Positions 12,092 to 23,641 of a stretch of DNA of 64,000 nt are shown here, piece by piece. The notes under the pieces are model-generated. The model had not been told where the DNA came from. It worked only from the letters and a program-made list of their open reading frames with translations, and did not search any database. The DNA is from Ottelia alismoides (lineage: Eukaryota; Streptophyta; Magnoliopsida; Alismatales; Hydrocharitaceae): contig JAZKJV010002947.1 of NCBI GenBank assembly GCA_037367405.1, positions 62,001 to 126,000 on the forward strand. Reading direction: 5' to 3'. Within the stretch, counting starts at the first letter, position 1; every line of letters starts with the position of its first letter. A program made the position numbers and the translations under genes.

Positions 12092-15046
12092 GGCGTCATT
12101 TGATGAACGTCATTTTCACCACTTTAATTGTCGTATTTTATCGTAGTACAGGTGGTGAAAATGGTTCAGCAAAAACCACAATCTTTGATTGTTGTGGAAT
12201 ATTTTTACTTGGCAAGTCTACCAATGTCGATCACAGGGACACGCGCCACTCCATCTATTTATCGAATTTTGATCAATGAAGCACATGTGAGAAGTATTTC
12301 TCAATTTCAGGTCTTTATGAAAATGCATGATGAACTATGCATTTTATAATGCAAGAATATGATGCATGCAAGTTTAGTTGATTTTTATGCAGTTATAAAG
12401 TGATGAATGAGCAATTATGCAAGGTTACAGAGATGCAGAACAAGAGGTTACAAATATACCCTAAAAATATCACTGAAACTGAGCAACATAATAGAGATTG
12501 AAATAAGGGTCAATTTGATCACAACATTAAAATCAGTCATCGAATCAGAGCAAGAATAAGTAGAGCAAGATCATCATCTAACACAAAAATTCACTTTATT
12601 TAAAATGATGTCGGATGAGAAAATTAAACATGTCATGATGTAGATGAGGAAACAAGGATCAAAACGACACTAAAATCATGCAATTTGGACCTACGATGCT
12701 CAAGTCATTCTAAAACAATGCAGGGGCATAATTGTAATAAAAATGCAAGAAAATAAAAGGGATAAATATTACATTTAGGTCCCTGGAGGGACCTAAATGT
12801 AAATACCAAAAACCGACAGGGGTCGAATGTAATTTGTCCAATGTGCGCAAGTACCAATCTGCAATTCTTCAAACTTGCAAGGGACTCCCTGTAAATTACC
12901 CATGCACGCACGTGAGGCACGTGCCTGGGGACCTGTATGTAATTCTCAGAAGATCCATGGTCCTTCGTGCAATTTACCCAGGCCCTCACGTGCAACATTC
13001 GTGAGAAGCCTAGGCTCGGGGCTTGTTTCTGGATCGGGACACGTGGCGGCATCAGGATGACTCGGCTCGAGGTTTAGTGGACCCGAGCCTGTAGGTTCGA
13101 CTGAGGCTCGGTCCACCACGTGTCTTCTTCTTGGCCGTCCGATCCAGATGATCGGACGGCACCTGTAGCATCATCTTTGTCGCAGGTCACCGGAAGAGGC
13201 GGGGCTCCGGCGACCTGCAGGTTGCTCCGTCGTGCTCCCATCGCAAGTCTGAAGCTCGAAGGAGCTTGCCGGAGGGTTGGCGAAGGTGCTGGACACCAGT
13301 AGAAGCTCTGTTGTAGTCTGGAGAAGCATGGTGGAGCCTGGTCATCGGAGCAAGAGCACGAGATCTGCAAGGGGACTTGAACTCCGACCATTGAGTGAAA
13401 TGAACCTGCAGACGTTAACATAGCCGAAGCGTGTGGTGAAAGGTGAGTGAAATGAGGTGAGTGGAGGGTCGTGGGGCGTCGAGAGGTGGGGGCCCAGATG
13501 CCTTTTCTCCGGCGAGGGGGAGAAGAAGGGGAGTCGAAACGGAGAGGTTTCTGGAGAAGAGAAGGGTGGTAGGCGAAGGTGTTCGATGAGTGGTGAAGGT
13601 CGAGAGGTGGTCAGGTGAGGGTGGCGGTTAGTGAGAAAGTCGATAAAATTAAGGGAAATAGGGAAGAAGCGAGGTGGTGGGTACTTGGCCAGAGCCGGAA
13701 GCTGGGCAGAGGAATTGGCTTGTGGTCGAGCCCCTATTGGAGCACGGGGGTTGTCGCCCAGCGTGCCTGACCGGTGCACGGAGCTAGGCGGCGCACAATG
13801 GCAGCCGCGACGTGGCCGGAGGCCACGGATCACACCGGAATCATACGGTCGTCGTCGCCTCGAGTTAAGGCCCCTCCGCTGTCACCGGAGGGCCAGAGAT
13901 TGGGCCTAAGACTCTGAATGGTGGATGAGGGTTGACGGTGGCGAGACGAGGGGATTAATAGAAGGAGATGGCCGAGCATTACAGTGTTCATCGGGGGGTT
14001 TTGGACGGGGGTTTAACGGTGGAGGAGTAATGGAAGGGGAGCGTGGAGGTTTGCGCGAGGAAGGTAGGAGATCGGTCTGTGTGGAGGAGACGTTACGAGC
14101 GGGATAGGTGGTCGGGTGCGAGTGCTAAAAATGGAAGGGAACAGATGGCTCGTGAGGTGAAACGGCTGGGGAAGGTGGGGGTTACAGAGGAGGAAGACGA
14201 TCTCCCTGTCGTTGGATCTAGCGATCTGACAGCTAGGATGGAAGCGATGTTGAATGGCGATGATTAAATCCAGGATCTGATCAAGCGGCTGAGGTTAAGG
14301 CGTGACAAGCAGCTATGATGGAAGAGTGAGGAAGATCCAACGGCCCGTGGTTTAGGATGATGTGGGTGAGTGATAGGCGTAGGATGAGGAGGGGATCGAG
14401 CGGTTGAGATTTAGGCGGGTACGTGCGGTTAGGATTAGATCTGGCAGTCAGATCTGACGGTGGGGAGTGGAGCGGTGGTGGACGATTGAGATGAAGGCGG
14501 AAAGGAGCAGATCCGACGGCCCAGGAGGGCGCCGGGTGGCGGAAGGGGGGACAGGCCACGTGGCAGCTCCAGAGAGCACCACGTGGCCCAATCATAAAAT
14601 TAGAAATTGTAAATACAAAGAAAAATACAAAAGAAATAGTTAGAGGCAAAATTAGGAAAAAGTCAAAACATGAAAGTTGCTCGTCTCGACGAGATCTACA
14701 AGTTTCATATTGAACAAAAAGTCAAAAGATGTCATTTGTACAAAAAGTATTTTTGGGGGTATTTTTAAAGGGTTAAAAGTACCGACTTTATATCTTTTGA
14801 GTTGTTTTTGTATTTTTACTCTTTTTAAGAGTTAGTGATGTTACGGACAATTACTCTACCTAATTTTTAGGGGTTTTTTATGAGAAAATAATTACAAGAA
14901 AAATAAAGAAAATTAAATACAATTAATTAAGGTTAATTATACACAATATCTTACAAGATAAAAATAAAGAATTAATGGGTATTTTTATTGCATTGATTAA
15001 GCCAGGGGTTTAATTTGTGGCTTTTAGCATGATGAATACGAGATTC
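12092..15046. mobile_element. Unclassified 3 kb insertion in giant LTR copy F (possible solo LTR)
   Basis: Comparison with copies A, B and D shows that 12091 and 15047 are adjacent in the uninterrupted family (CTCTAGAGACCGGC joins CCGACCGGTACAGG), so this block was inserted. Its ends are near-mirror: TTGATGAACG at the left and ATTCATCA at the right, so on the minus strand it reads TGATGAAT...CGTTCATCA, TG...CA as in an LTR. I cannot resolve a target duplication. 12840-14600 is GC-rich; long open frames there (13342-13833 and 14281-14649 minus, 13631-13909 plus) are Pro/Arg/Gly-rich with no recognisable domain and are probably compositional. CCGTCGGATCT-like phrases recur, as seen in U3 regions of some large plant LTRs. 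Confidence 0.5.
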
Positions 15047-15163
15047 ATCACCCGACCGGTACAGGCTAACGAGCTCGTACGAAAAACTAAAACCGAGGAT
15101 CCCACGCATGGGTATCATAAAAACGAGGGTCAGCGGAGTTGTCAAAAGTCGGGATCCCACGAG

Positions 15164-15712
15164 TAGACCTGGCCAAAGTCCGGGCCGGGCCGAGCCATGG
15201 GCCGGGCCGACCGGGCCGAGGTTTTCAAACCCCTTGTCCAAGGCTCGGCCCGGCTCGGTCCACGGGCCATACTTCAAGGCCCAAGCCCGGCCCAGGTCTG
15301 GGCCGGGCCGGCCCATGGGCCGAATGTGAAGTATTTTTATTAATTGTTTTAATCAAATTTATGGAGATAATTAAGTTTTTTTAGCATCATCTAATCTTTC
15401 TAAATCCAAAGTAACCATAATATGTGTTATTTTGCATGTAAACTATAAAATAAGATGTAATATTGATAGTGTAAAATAAAAACTTGAAGTATATTATATT
15501 AAATGTATCTAAAATATAGTTTTTAAACATATATTTTTATATGTGCGGGCCGGGCCGGGCCGGGTTTTATGGCACTTGCCCACGGCCCGCCCAATTGACG
15601 GGCGGGCCAAAGAGCGGGTCGGGCCGGGCCGGCCCATTCTCAAAATCTCTTGCCCAAGCCCGGCCCATGGACGGGCTGGGCGGGCGGGCCCCCGGCCCAT
15701 TGGCCAGGTCTA
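15164..15712. mobile_element. hAT-type MITE, GGGCCGGGCC-rich
   Basis: 549 bp with inverted ends TAGACCTGGCCA / TGGCCAGGTCTA and a perfect 8 bp target duplication CCCACGAG at 15156-15163 and 15713-15720, the length hAT transposases make. The 150 bp next to each end are full of GGGCCGGGCC-like repeats; the centre (15330-15540) is AT-rich. No transposase. It sits within the structured module of giant LTR copy F. Confidence 0.92.
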
Positions 15713-18072
15713 CCCACGAGACGTAAAAACACTGCAAGCTCGCGTAAAAAACCGTGAAAAAGTTTGAGATCCTAAACCCACACACTTGGTCGTCGCTGCC
15801 TTAACTGGGCTTCCTATCTCCCGCCCAATTAAGGGTCATTGCGCCCTCGCATGATCAGGTGTAAGGGTCACCGTGGTCGATACTATTAATTGTCATTATT
15901 GATTCTGATTTGCAATTAATAAAATATTCCCATCTATCTCACTTGGATATAAATCACCATAATATAAAATCACTGAGATTTTATGAAATCAGGATGTAGT
16001 ATTCATATTTTAATGGAGATGTAGTCTTTACTCGAGCAGGATGCAGTATAAAAATGCACTATTACGATGCTTATAGTGGAGAATCGATTCTTGTAAAAGT
16101 AATTTTTATTAAGCAGAGGTTCATTGGGCAAAACTAAAAACCCATAGAGAAGACTGCTTCTACCGTGATCTAGTGCAACCTCCCCCAACAAAAGAAGGAT
16201 CATAAAATTGTTTAAGATTCCACCCTTTAGCATTAGGAGACATGAATAATCACATCAACATTAGTGCTCAACGAGATCGATACTTATTTGTATACTCTTC
16301 TTCACTTAGAAACGAAATAAAGAAGTAACAACAGTTCTCCAACCCTGGAAGAAAAACTACAATCAAGAACAAGAGTAATTTAGATCCACCATGCCTTAGA
16401 GCAAAAGCATTAGCTTCGTACAAATAAACCAAGGAAAGTTCTAATGCAGCCATCTAAAGATTTATGATGAATATAATGGCAAGGGGTTTCTTATATAATT
16501 GAATTTGTGTATGTTCTTCACAATTCAAAGCAAGTCTACTAAAACTGGGTTTCATGTCAATGTATAGTGGTTTACTTCAGCTGTTACCTGAGAATCAACC
16601 TAAACTCTTCTATGTCTAACTCAACTGGAACATCTGGCAAAGCATAAACCAGCAGGTCATTTCATTCATTTTTTCCAGGAAATATATTCATGTCTAAATG
16701 AGCATTAAAGATCAAGGCATATCAGGGTTCTCGTATTTTCATTACTTATGGCCATTTAAAAATTTGCATTAAACAACTTGCGTTTCATAGCAAGTGGGTT
16801 CAAGTTTTTTCCACATGAAGTAAAAGATATAAACAATGCGGTGCTAGGCTGCCTAACTCAATTGACTTTGCTGGGCTTCCACGCATCTGGATTGTTTTCT
16901 TCTTGTGCCAAGTAACCAAACTCATCCGGTTGTCATCGAGTTTTATTGGACTAATCTACATCTAATCCAGTAGAAACTATTGAAAATGATGTCTAACAAA
17001 AGCCACTATACAAAACAAGCAACATATCTCTTGGTCATGAAGTGGAATCTCAATCCTGCTTGGTTCTATAGCAAGTCATAGTGCAAGGAGAAGCTACCAT
17101 TCATGGAACAAGACATACATAAAACATTTTTTAGACCTCAAATCCCCTTGATCCCCCCTTCCAAATACCCATCACATATTTCTCAAGAAAGGCATTATCT
17201 GGGGAATCAAAAATGGTTAAAGCACCATGCATGGCAGCAAAGAGGGAAAGAGGATTGCACCTACTAGATCTCTCAAAAATTGAGATTAATGTGCATGTAG
17301 GATGGTATGCAGCAGCTTTAATTTGCAGAAGAACAGCAGCTCCAGGTGCTGGAAAGATTGGAAGTTTGCCGAAGCAATTCCAGCCATTTGAATGTCTCTC
17401 TCGGCTGGAGACTTCAAGGGAATTGGGGAAAATTTTTGAGGAATAAGGAAGGCCATTGGAAGATATAAATAAGGGGAGTTGGAGCCTTGATGTTTGCCAA
17501 GTGGAGGGTGGTTTTGGGCCACACGTTAGCTGCTGCTGCTGCAAAATCCAGAAATTTGAAAAAAAAAAATATTTATTATTTTTTTATCTCCCTCTTCTAT
17601 GGATACCAAAATCGTCCGCAATCGCACCACGAGTCTCGGATTTCGAAGTGCAATATCTCGATTTGACCGTTTCTGAACGACGATCAATATGAGTATAATA
17701 TTGATATACTTTAGTTTAGATTGGGTACAAACTCTCGAAATTTTCGAGATACGGTTTTGGTTTGAGGTTAAATTTTGAGATTTAAAAATATCAAATGGCA
17801 TCTGATTGACGAACGGTCAATTCCATTGATTTTATTTCATCGAAACGGATTTCATGACGGTCTTGGTTTGTTTCATGGTTTCCGATTTTGTGTCGCGGCT
17901 TTTCCATGGCATGCATTACGAGGCACTCGGCTTTTGGTCGGTTGTGACCGAATAACTTTTGATTTACGATCAATTGATCAAATTAGCGTTTATTCAATGT
18001 TAATTGAACATTAATTTGTCATTCAGACTCCTAATTGGGTCAAGATTGGTTTAATCGGATTTGGATGTTACA

Positions 18073-20318
18073 TTCTAGAGATCAAAGATACAATCCTTAG
18101 CCTCCCTTTCTGCTGCCATACATGTAATTTTAGACATTTTGATTACAAGCTTGATGTCTTTTCTTGTGGGATGTGTTGGGGAGGGATTGTTAGTGATATA
18201 ATCATGGATTATTATAAATAATAAGATTGTTTGAATCAAAATTGAACAGTAATCTGCAAAACAGTTATACTTCTGCTTCTTTAAACTTCTAATATATATT
18301 TTTTAGAAATTGAAATCAAATGTTTCAATCAAAATTGAACCGTAATCAGCAAAACAGTTAATAAGTTATACTTCTGCTTCTTTAGGCTTTTAACATTTTT
18401 TTTAAATTGGAATCAAATGTTTGAATAAAAATTAAACAGCAACAATATAAACCATGACAGATTCTAAATTCAAATTTTTTAACTAAATTTGAGCAGTAAC
18501 GACTTCTAACTAAATTTTGATTTTTCTAAACAAATTTGATTAGTAGCTTAACACCAAAGAAAAATTCCCAATTTTTTTATGTTAAACAGTAGTAGCACCT
18601 ACATGCAAAAAGTACTCCCAAATTTTGGAGATCAAATCACAATCAATGGCTGAAAATAGTGAGGAAACAACACCCCAAATCCCCAACAGCATGGAATCAA
18701 TTGTGCAAAACACATGTAGGGCAGCAAGGAGAGTTTCAAGATTGTACCTAGATGATCTTCAAAATTCGGAGAAATTAGCTTGGATTCAAGACATGAAGCA
18801 GTCCAGTTGGAGCAGTACAACAGCAGTTCCAGCCAAGGTTTTAAAAAACGAAAGGCGGAACGAGGCGTTTTCCCTGGAAGCGAGGCGAGGCGTAGCCTCG
18901 AGGCGGTCGAGGCGTAAGCCTCAGTTTGTATAGAAAAATACTTAACAAAAATATAATAAATATATTTATGATGAAATTATCTTAATTGACATACATATAA
19001 TATATAACATTGTAATATATTATGAAATTATGAAGATAAGAACGTGAAAGAAAGGATATGTAAATTCCATAAACCTATCTAATAAATTTCTACCCTATCA
19101 AAAATAGAATCATTAGCTATAATTGTCATTAAAATATCAAAGACAACATATTTTTCACTAAAAAATATTGTGGTGCATGAAAAATTATGATTAGATGTAT
19201 TTGTTACATGAATAATATATAAAATATGACAACATTGACATGCCTTGAATCTAATCTTGTTTTTTTTAGTTGGTATATTACGTTTCTCATTATGTCACCT
19301 CACTTAACACTAGTTTTTCTTTAAACTTTATTGATTGTGTATTTAAAAGTGTAATATTAAGAATTTCTTGGAAAAATCAAACAAGTTTAATGCTTAATAT
19401 AAATATGAATAACTTAAAATTTCAAGCGTTCATCTTGTAAACATATATCCTAGACAACTATAAATTTATAAGCATCTAAAACTACCAATAAGACAATTTA
19501 AATCCTTAAAAATGCTTTAAATTTCAGAAAACGCCTCACAGACCGCCTCGCCCCGCCTCGACCTTCTGAGGCGTACGCCTCATCCATTCCATCTGAGGCG
19601 TACGCCTCGAGGCTAAAAAGCCTCGCCTCGTTCCGCCTCGACCGCCTCGAGGCTAGCCTTTTAATACCATGGTTCCAGCAACATGGAGGGGTTTGGGGCT
19701 CTCGGCTGGAATTTAGAAAGGAAATTTGGTGAAAGAGAGAAGGCAATTGGTGGTATTATAAGGGGAAAGGGGCGGTTTAGTTGTAGCCAAGTGAAGGAAT
19801 GTTGGATTCCAAGTGTTTGAAGAAAAAGAGGACCAAGTGATTGTTCTGTTTGCTGGACAGAACAACCATTTTAAACATTTTTGTCTCTTTTATTTAGAAT
19901 ATCAAAGTCGTCCGCATTTGTGCCTGAGTCTCCGATTTAGGTGTACAATAGCTCGTTTCAATGGTCTCTGCATGACAATGAAAATGATTATAATATTCAT
20001 ATACTTTGGATGGGTATGAATTCTCGAAATTTTTGAGATAATGACCTCCGATTTACGAACGGTCGATTTCATTAGTCTTATTTTGTTGAATCGAATTTTT
20101 TTGGTGATCTTGGCTTGTTTTGTGATTTCCAAATTATGTTGCAGCTTTTCCCATGGCATGCATTACGATGCGATCGACTTTTGGTCGATTGCATCCGAAC
20201 AAATTCCGATCTGCAGTCACCGGATCGATTTAGGTTTATTTAATATTAATTGAACATTAGTTGATCATGCAGACCCTTAATCGAGTCTAATTCGAATAAT
20301 TCGGATCCGGATGTTACA
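18073..20318 (-). mobile_element. Giant LTR family, copy E (5' part only)
   Basis: On the minus strand starts TGTAACATCCGGATCC at 20318 and carries the family U3 block (AAATCGACCGTTCGTAAATCG, TTTCGAGAATTCAT), a TATA-like CTTATAATACC near 19757, the leader, and a donor-like TAG/GTACAATC near 18744. It then breaks at 18073 where copy F begins with its own TGTAACATCC. The 3' half with the structured module is absent. An 838 bp hAT MITE (18834-19671) lies in the leader. Bases 18073-18600 are AT-rich with no gene. Confidence 0.75.
18834..19671. mobile_element. hAT-type MITE rich in GCCTCGAGGC
   Basis: 838 bp. Ends CAAGGTTTTAAAA and (rc) CATGGTATTAAAA, with a perfect 8 bp target duplication GTTCCAGC at 18826-18833 and 19672-19679. 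Subterminal regions hold many GAGGCG / CGCCTC units on both strands, typical of transposase-binding clusters in hAT elements. The AT-rich core (18940-19500) has no ORF of note. Inserted in giant LTR copy E. Confidence 0.92.
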
Positions 20319-20835
20319 TAATAATATTATCGAATCAATATTTTCTTAACCATACATGTATAGTTGCAAGTTTTACTCCATCATATATATTGAACCTTTC
20401 ATGAGCCACAAAATTAAAATAAAACACTCGCTAGATATGGTTTGGAAGTGGTTGTTTGGTTGCAAGACTACGGTACGGATAAGAGGTTATTTTGAGGGTA
20501 AGAGGATTTAATGGGTGTTATGTCACATGCCTTGTAATTAGAACATGAGATGTATTTCTTCAAGATATCTAGAAACCGTCAATGTGATCTATCTCAGGTT
20601 CATCTATAGTATTTCCAAGAAAAATTTAAGATATTTACCTTAAATTGAGATATGCTTTCTTCATTTTCACATTCAAGAATCTCTTGAACAATATATAAAT
20701 ATGTGTATGCATTTTGAATAAACCTGGTAATTGTGGGATGCAACCTTGGTACAATTATGTCAAGCCCAAGTAGTCCATGAGAACAGACAAGAAAAATGGT
20801 CAAGATAGAAAGTAATTACATGAACAAAGGTCACA
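20319..20835. other. Unassigned AT-rich spacer
   Basis: Flank between giant LTR copy E and the Mutator-like element. I see no gene, repeat end or RNA in it. Confidence 0.5.
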
Positions 20836-20844
20836 TAAAAGGTT

Positions 20845-22089
20845 GGGTTTTTATCAGTTGTGTCCCTCTGAGACATTCCAATATCAGTTATACCCCTCCA
20901 TTTTTGGGAATATCAAGTGTGCCCCCGACTTCTTGACATTCTATCACTTCTGCCCCTACGTTAATCTAACCGTCAATGAGTTGAACTTAACCATAATTTT
21001 TTCAAACTATGGTGCAATTAAGAGGGGCATAATTTTCCAGGCATTTTCTTCAGTTATAGCCCTCCCTTAATGCGATTTACACAGGGAGATGCTGAAAGCA
21101 TTTTGGATAGAATTTGGCAAAAGAAGAAAGTCGATGCCCTGCAGCAGCAGTTGTTTGCTTTATTTTGATGTTTAAGAACAATTTTGTTTCGAATCTTGCC
21201 ATGGGATTTTCATTGCATGAATCATTCAGTGGGTGTTAGTTTTCTTTGTTGAGGAATCTATTACTTTGAATTCAAGCCTGGGAATTCTACTACTTTGATC
21301 TTAAGACTGGTCATCATGGGTTTTTATGCTACGGTTGCTTTCCAATTTTTATTTCTGAATAGATTCTGGTTCATTTTATTTGCAACTAAATTAAACTTCT
21401 TTGTACAGAGTCTGGTCGTCAGGTGATATGCAAGTGGTTGGCTCGATCAGCTGTCCACACCGCTTCAGGAGAGGGTTGGGCTGGGGAGGAGGGGACGGAA
21501 GGAGGGGTTGGGCTGGAGGCGACGAGTTGGAGAGGAGGGGCCCGAGGAAGAGGTGTTGAGGTGGGTCGGAGAGGAGGTGGCGGAACTAAGAGGAGGAGGT
21601 GGCCGGTGGATGGCGGAGGGGGAGCTGGAGGAGGGAGGCGATGGAGGAGGTTGGGGATGGAGGAGGTGGGGAGGCACAAGGGCAAAGGGGGATGTTGTTG
21701 AAGGATAGGGGAGAGGGAGGAGGAGGACAGGGACGGAGGTGGGGAGGCACGTGGGCGGAGCAGGGGGCTCGGGGGAGGCTGCAGGAGAGCTCAAAGCGAA
21801 GGAGCATGGGGGCAGAGGGAGGAGCTACAGAGGAGGAAGAGAACAGAGGAAGAGGAAGAAGATGGGGGAGGAGGAAGAGGATGCAGGAGACTTTTCAGAC
21901 ATTTTTTAAATTTAATACCATTTGTGTCCTCAAAGTTAACGTTTGTTTGTGTTGGTTATGGATGGCCACTAACCCGAGGGGCACAAGTGATAGATTGACA
22001 AGAAGTCGGAGGCACAGCTGATATTTCCAAGAAGAGAGGGGTATAACCGATATTGGAATATCTCAGAGGGGAATAACTGATAAAAACCC
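20845..22089. mobile_element. Non-autonomous Mutator-like element with long TIRs (Pack-MULE candidate)
   Basis: 1245 bp. The two ends are inverted repeats of about 118 bp at roughly 85% identity, each beginning GGGTTTTTATCAGTT and containing TATTCCAATATC and CCGACTTCTTG. A perfect 9 bp target duplication TAAAAGGTT (20836-20844 and 22090-22098) is the Mutator signature. The interior is not a transposase: 21080-21180 reads DAESILDRIWQKKKVDALQQQ on the plus strand, bounded by ACACAG/GG before it, and a TTGTACAG/AG junction at about 21407 precedes a GGA-rich 500 bp stretch. This looks like captured exon and intron pieces of a host gene, which I cannot identify. Confidence 0.88.
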
Positions 22090-22098
22090 TAAAAGGTT

Positions 22099-22459
22099 TA
22101 TCACAAGGTTATACCTCTGAAAAGGTTATGGTTTGCATATTTTAAAGAGGTTAGTCCTGGTTTTTGTTGTGGCAAATTATCCTCCCAAAAGTAAGGATTT
22201 TAGTAGGAGATGTTTCTCCCATTCTTTTTGGCAAAGGTCTTTATCACTCAAGGTCGGGTATTGGACCATACCTACTTTTCTCTGTAGTTTAAAAGCTTTG
22301 CACATCTTACATGAGCTAGAGATTTTAATTCATATGCACACCAAAAAGGATGTCATCCTTAACAGAAGAAAAGATATTGTATAGAAATGACTAGATTGGA
22401 CAGGAGAGGATATAAAACTGTTATGGTTTCCTTTGATCGATTTATGACAAAACTTCTAT
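22099..22459. other. Unassigned segment
   Basis: Between the Mutator-like element and recognisable copia gag. A plus-strand frame at 22133-22384 has no family I recognise. It may be the unrecognisable continuation of the copia next to it. Confidence 0.35.
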
Positions 22460-22920
22460 TATTCCGATATTCAACTACCGTGGAGTTCATGTATGCCAAC
22501 TGCTACTCTGTGGATGTTGTAATAGTCATGAAGCTATGAAGCTTCTCGAACATGCCACAAAGTGAGGAGTAGAACAAATGCAGAGGATGACCATTCTCCT
22601 TGGACCTGTAAATATCAATTAAACCGAAGTTGAAGAATCTTGGCCTCATTCTTTACTTGACCATAGGTGGATGCCAAAATTTCCCACGTCGGCTTGGCGG
22701 TGGGCTGATTCACAATACCATTTGCTATATTCGTGGTGAGGGGCCCTGAAAGCCAAATACATGCATACGTGTCATCTTGCTTCCAAGAAGCATTGGTCCT
22801 AGTTTTATCCGTCGGCTATGGCTTAGTCAGGATGTGCTCCTTGTTATTTCGTTGCATGAGGGTGAGAGACAGCATGTACCACAACTCATAGTTGGTCCCA
22901 TCCATCATCACGATGGGAGG
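22460..22920 (-). pseudogene. Decayed copia gag (main part), same family as 55516-61588
   Basis: On the minus strand from 22920: MMDGTNYELW, then KEHILTKP, NASWKQDDTYACIWLSGPLT, WEILASTYGQVKNEAKILQL, and after a frameshift FEKLHSFM-like and YMNSTVVEYRN. These match, block by block, the gag of the young copia (MDGTNYELW, HILTEPEP, ASWEADDAYAKVWLSG, QAKNETKILQL). Stops and shifts mark it as old. The gag start is on the far side of giant LTR copy A, at 28046-28110. Confidence 0.85.
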
Positions 22921-23633
22921 TGTAACATCCGGAAATTCGCGTAAACCCGAACTCGTCCGATTTTGGGTCTAATGAACCCAAAAACGTTGTCGGTCAATAC
23001 TAAACAACCTAAAACGACCAATTGATCATGAATCAAAAGTCGTTCGGGCAAAATCGACCAAAAAATTGGTTGCTTCGTAATGCGTGCCGCGAAAAAACCG
23101 TGACGTAAATTCGGAAACCACAAAACGAATCGAGACCGTCACTACATCCGATTCGACGAAAGAAAACCAACGGAATCAACCGTTCGTCAATCGGAGGTCG
23201 TTTGATATTTCAACATCGCAAAATTTAATCTTAAACAAAAACCGTATCCGAAAATTTCGGGTATTCAAAACTCGATCGGAAATATACCAATATTATACTC
23301 AAATTGATCGTCGTTTAGAGACGATCAAAACAAGATATTGCGCGTCGAAATCAGAGGCTCGATGCGCACATACGGGCATTTATAAACATCTCAAATAAAT
23401 GAATAAAAAAGAAAGAAAGAGAATAATAATTTCTGCTACAGTAACAGACCGTGTCCTTCTGCAGATTTAAATATATCTATATATACATATACAAAATAGA
23501 AATATATATTAAAAGACTAATGACATCATAGAGGATGTGGTCATGGATGAAGTCATGGCTGATGTAAATATGTAAATATATATATATATGGGAAGCTTCT
23601 TGGAAGTTTCCCTCTTCCAATTGCCTCCTCTCC

Positions 23634-23641
23634 CTATATAA
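23634..23641 (+). promoter_or_regulatory. TATA box of giant LTR copy A
   Basis: CCCTATATAAGAG about 714 bp into the LTR, followed by a CT-rich leader, as in copies B, C and D. Confidence 0.7.

Larger units (their letters stand above)
10798..18072 (-). mobile_element. Giant LTR family, copy F (truncated, interrupted)
   Basis: On the minus strand the unit starts TGTAACATCC at 18072 and shows the family order: U3-like block (18072-17560), TATA-like TTTATAT near 17468, donor-like AG/GTGCAA near 17260, AT-rich middle, structured module (from about 15890), and the 3' block with TTGGGATATACCAG, a TGGCAG acceptor, and GGGATATAG (about 11200-10900). The true 3' end (GGTACCCGGATCC...ACA) is missing: it stops near GTACCCA at 10798 against gypsy pol. 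Two insertions split it: the hAT MITE 15164-15712 and a 3 kb sequence 12092-15046. Long AT-rich parts (15900-17100) hold no gene. Confidence 0.75.

Noticed and set aside
13342..13833. 163-codon minus-strand open frame
   Set aside because: Pro/Ser/Arg-rich, in GC-rich sequence open in several frames, no domain; treated as compositional.
15108..15785. Gly/Pro/Arg-rich frames on both strands
   Set aside because: Translations of GGGCCGGGCC repeats in the hAT MITE.
21423..22021. Overlapping Gly/Glu/Arg-rich open frames on both strands
   Set aside because: They come from the GGA-rich interior of the Mutator-like element; no start context or family.
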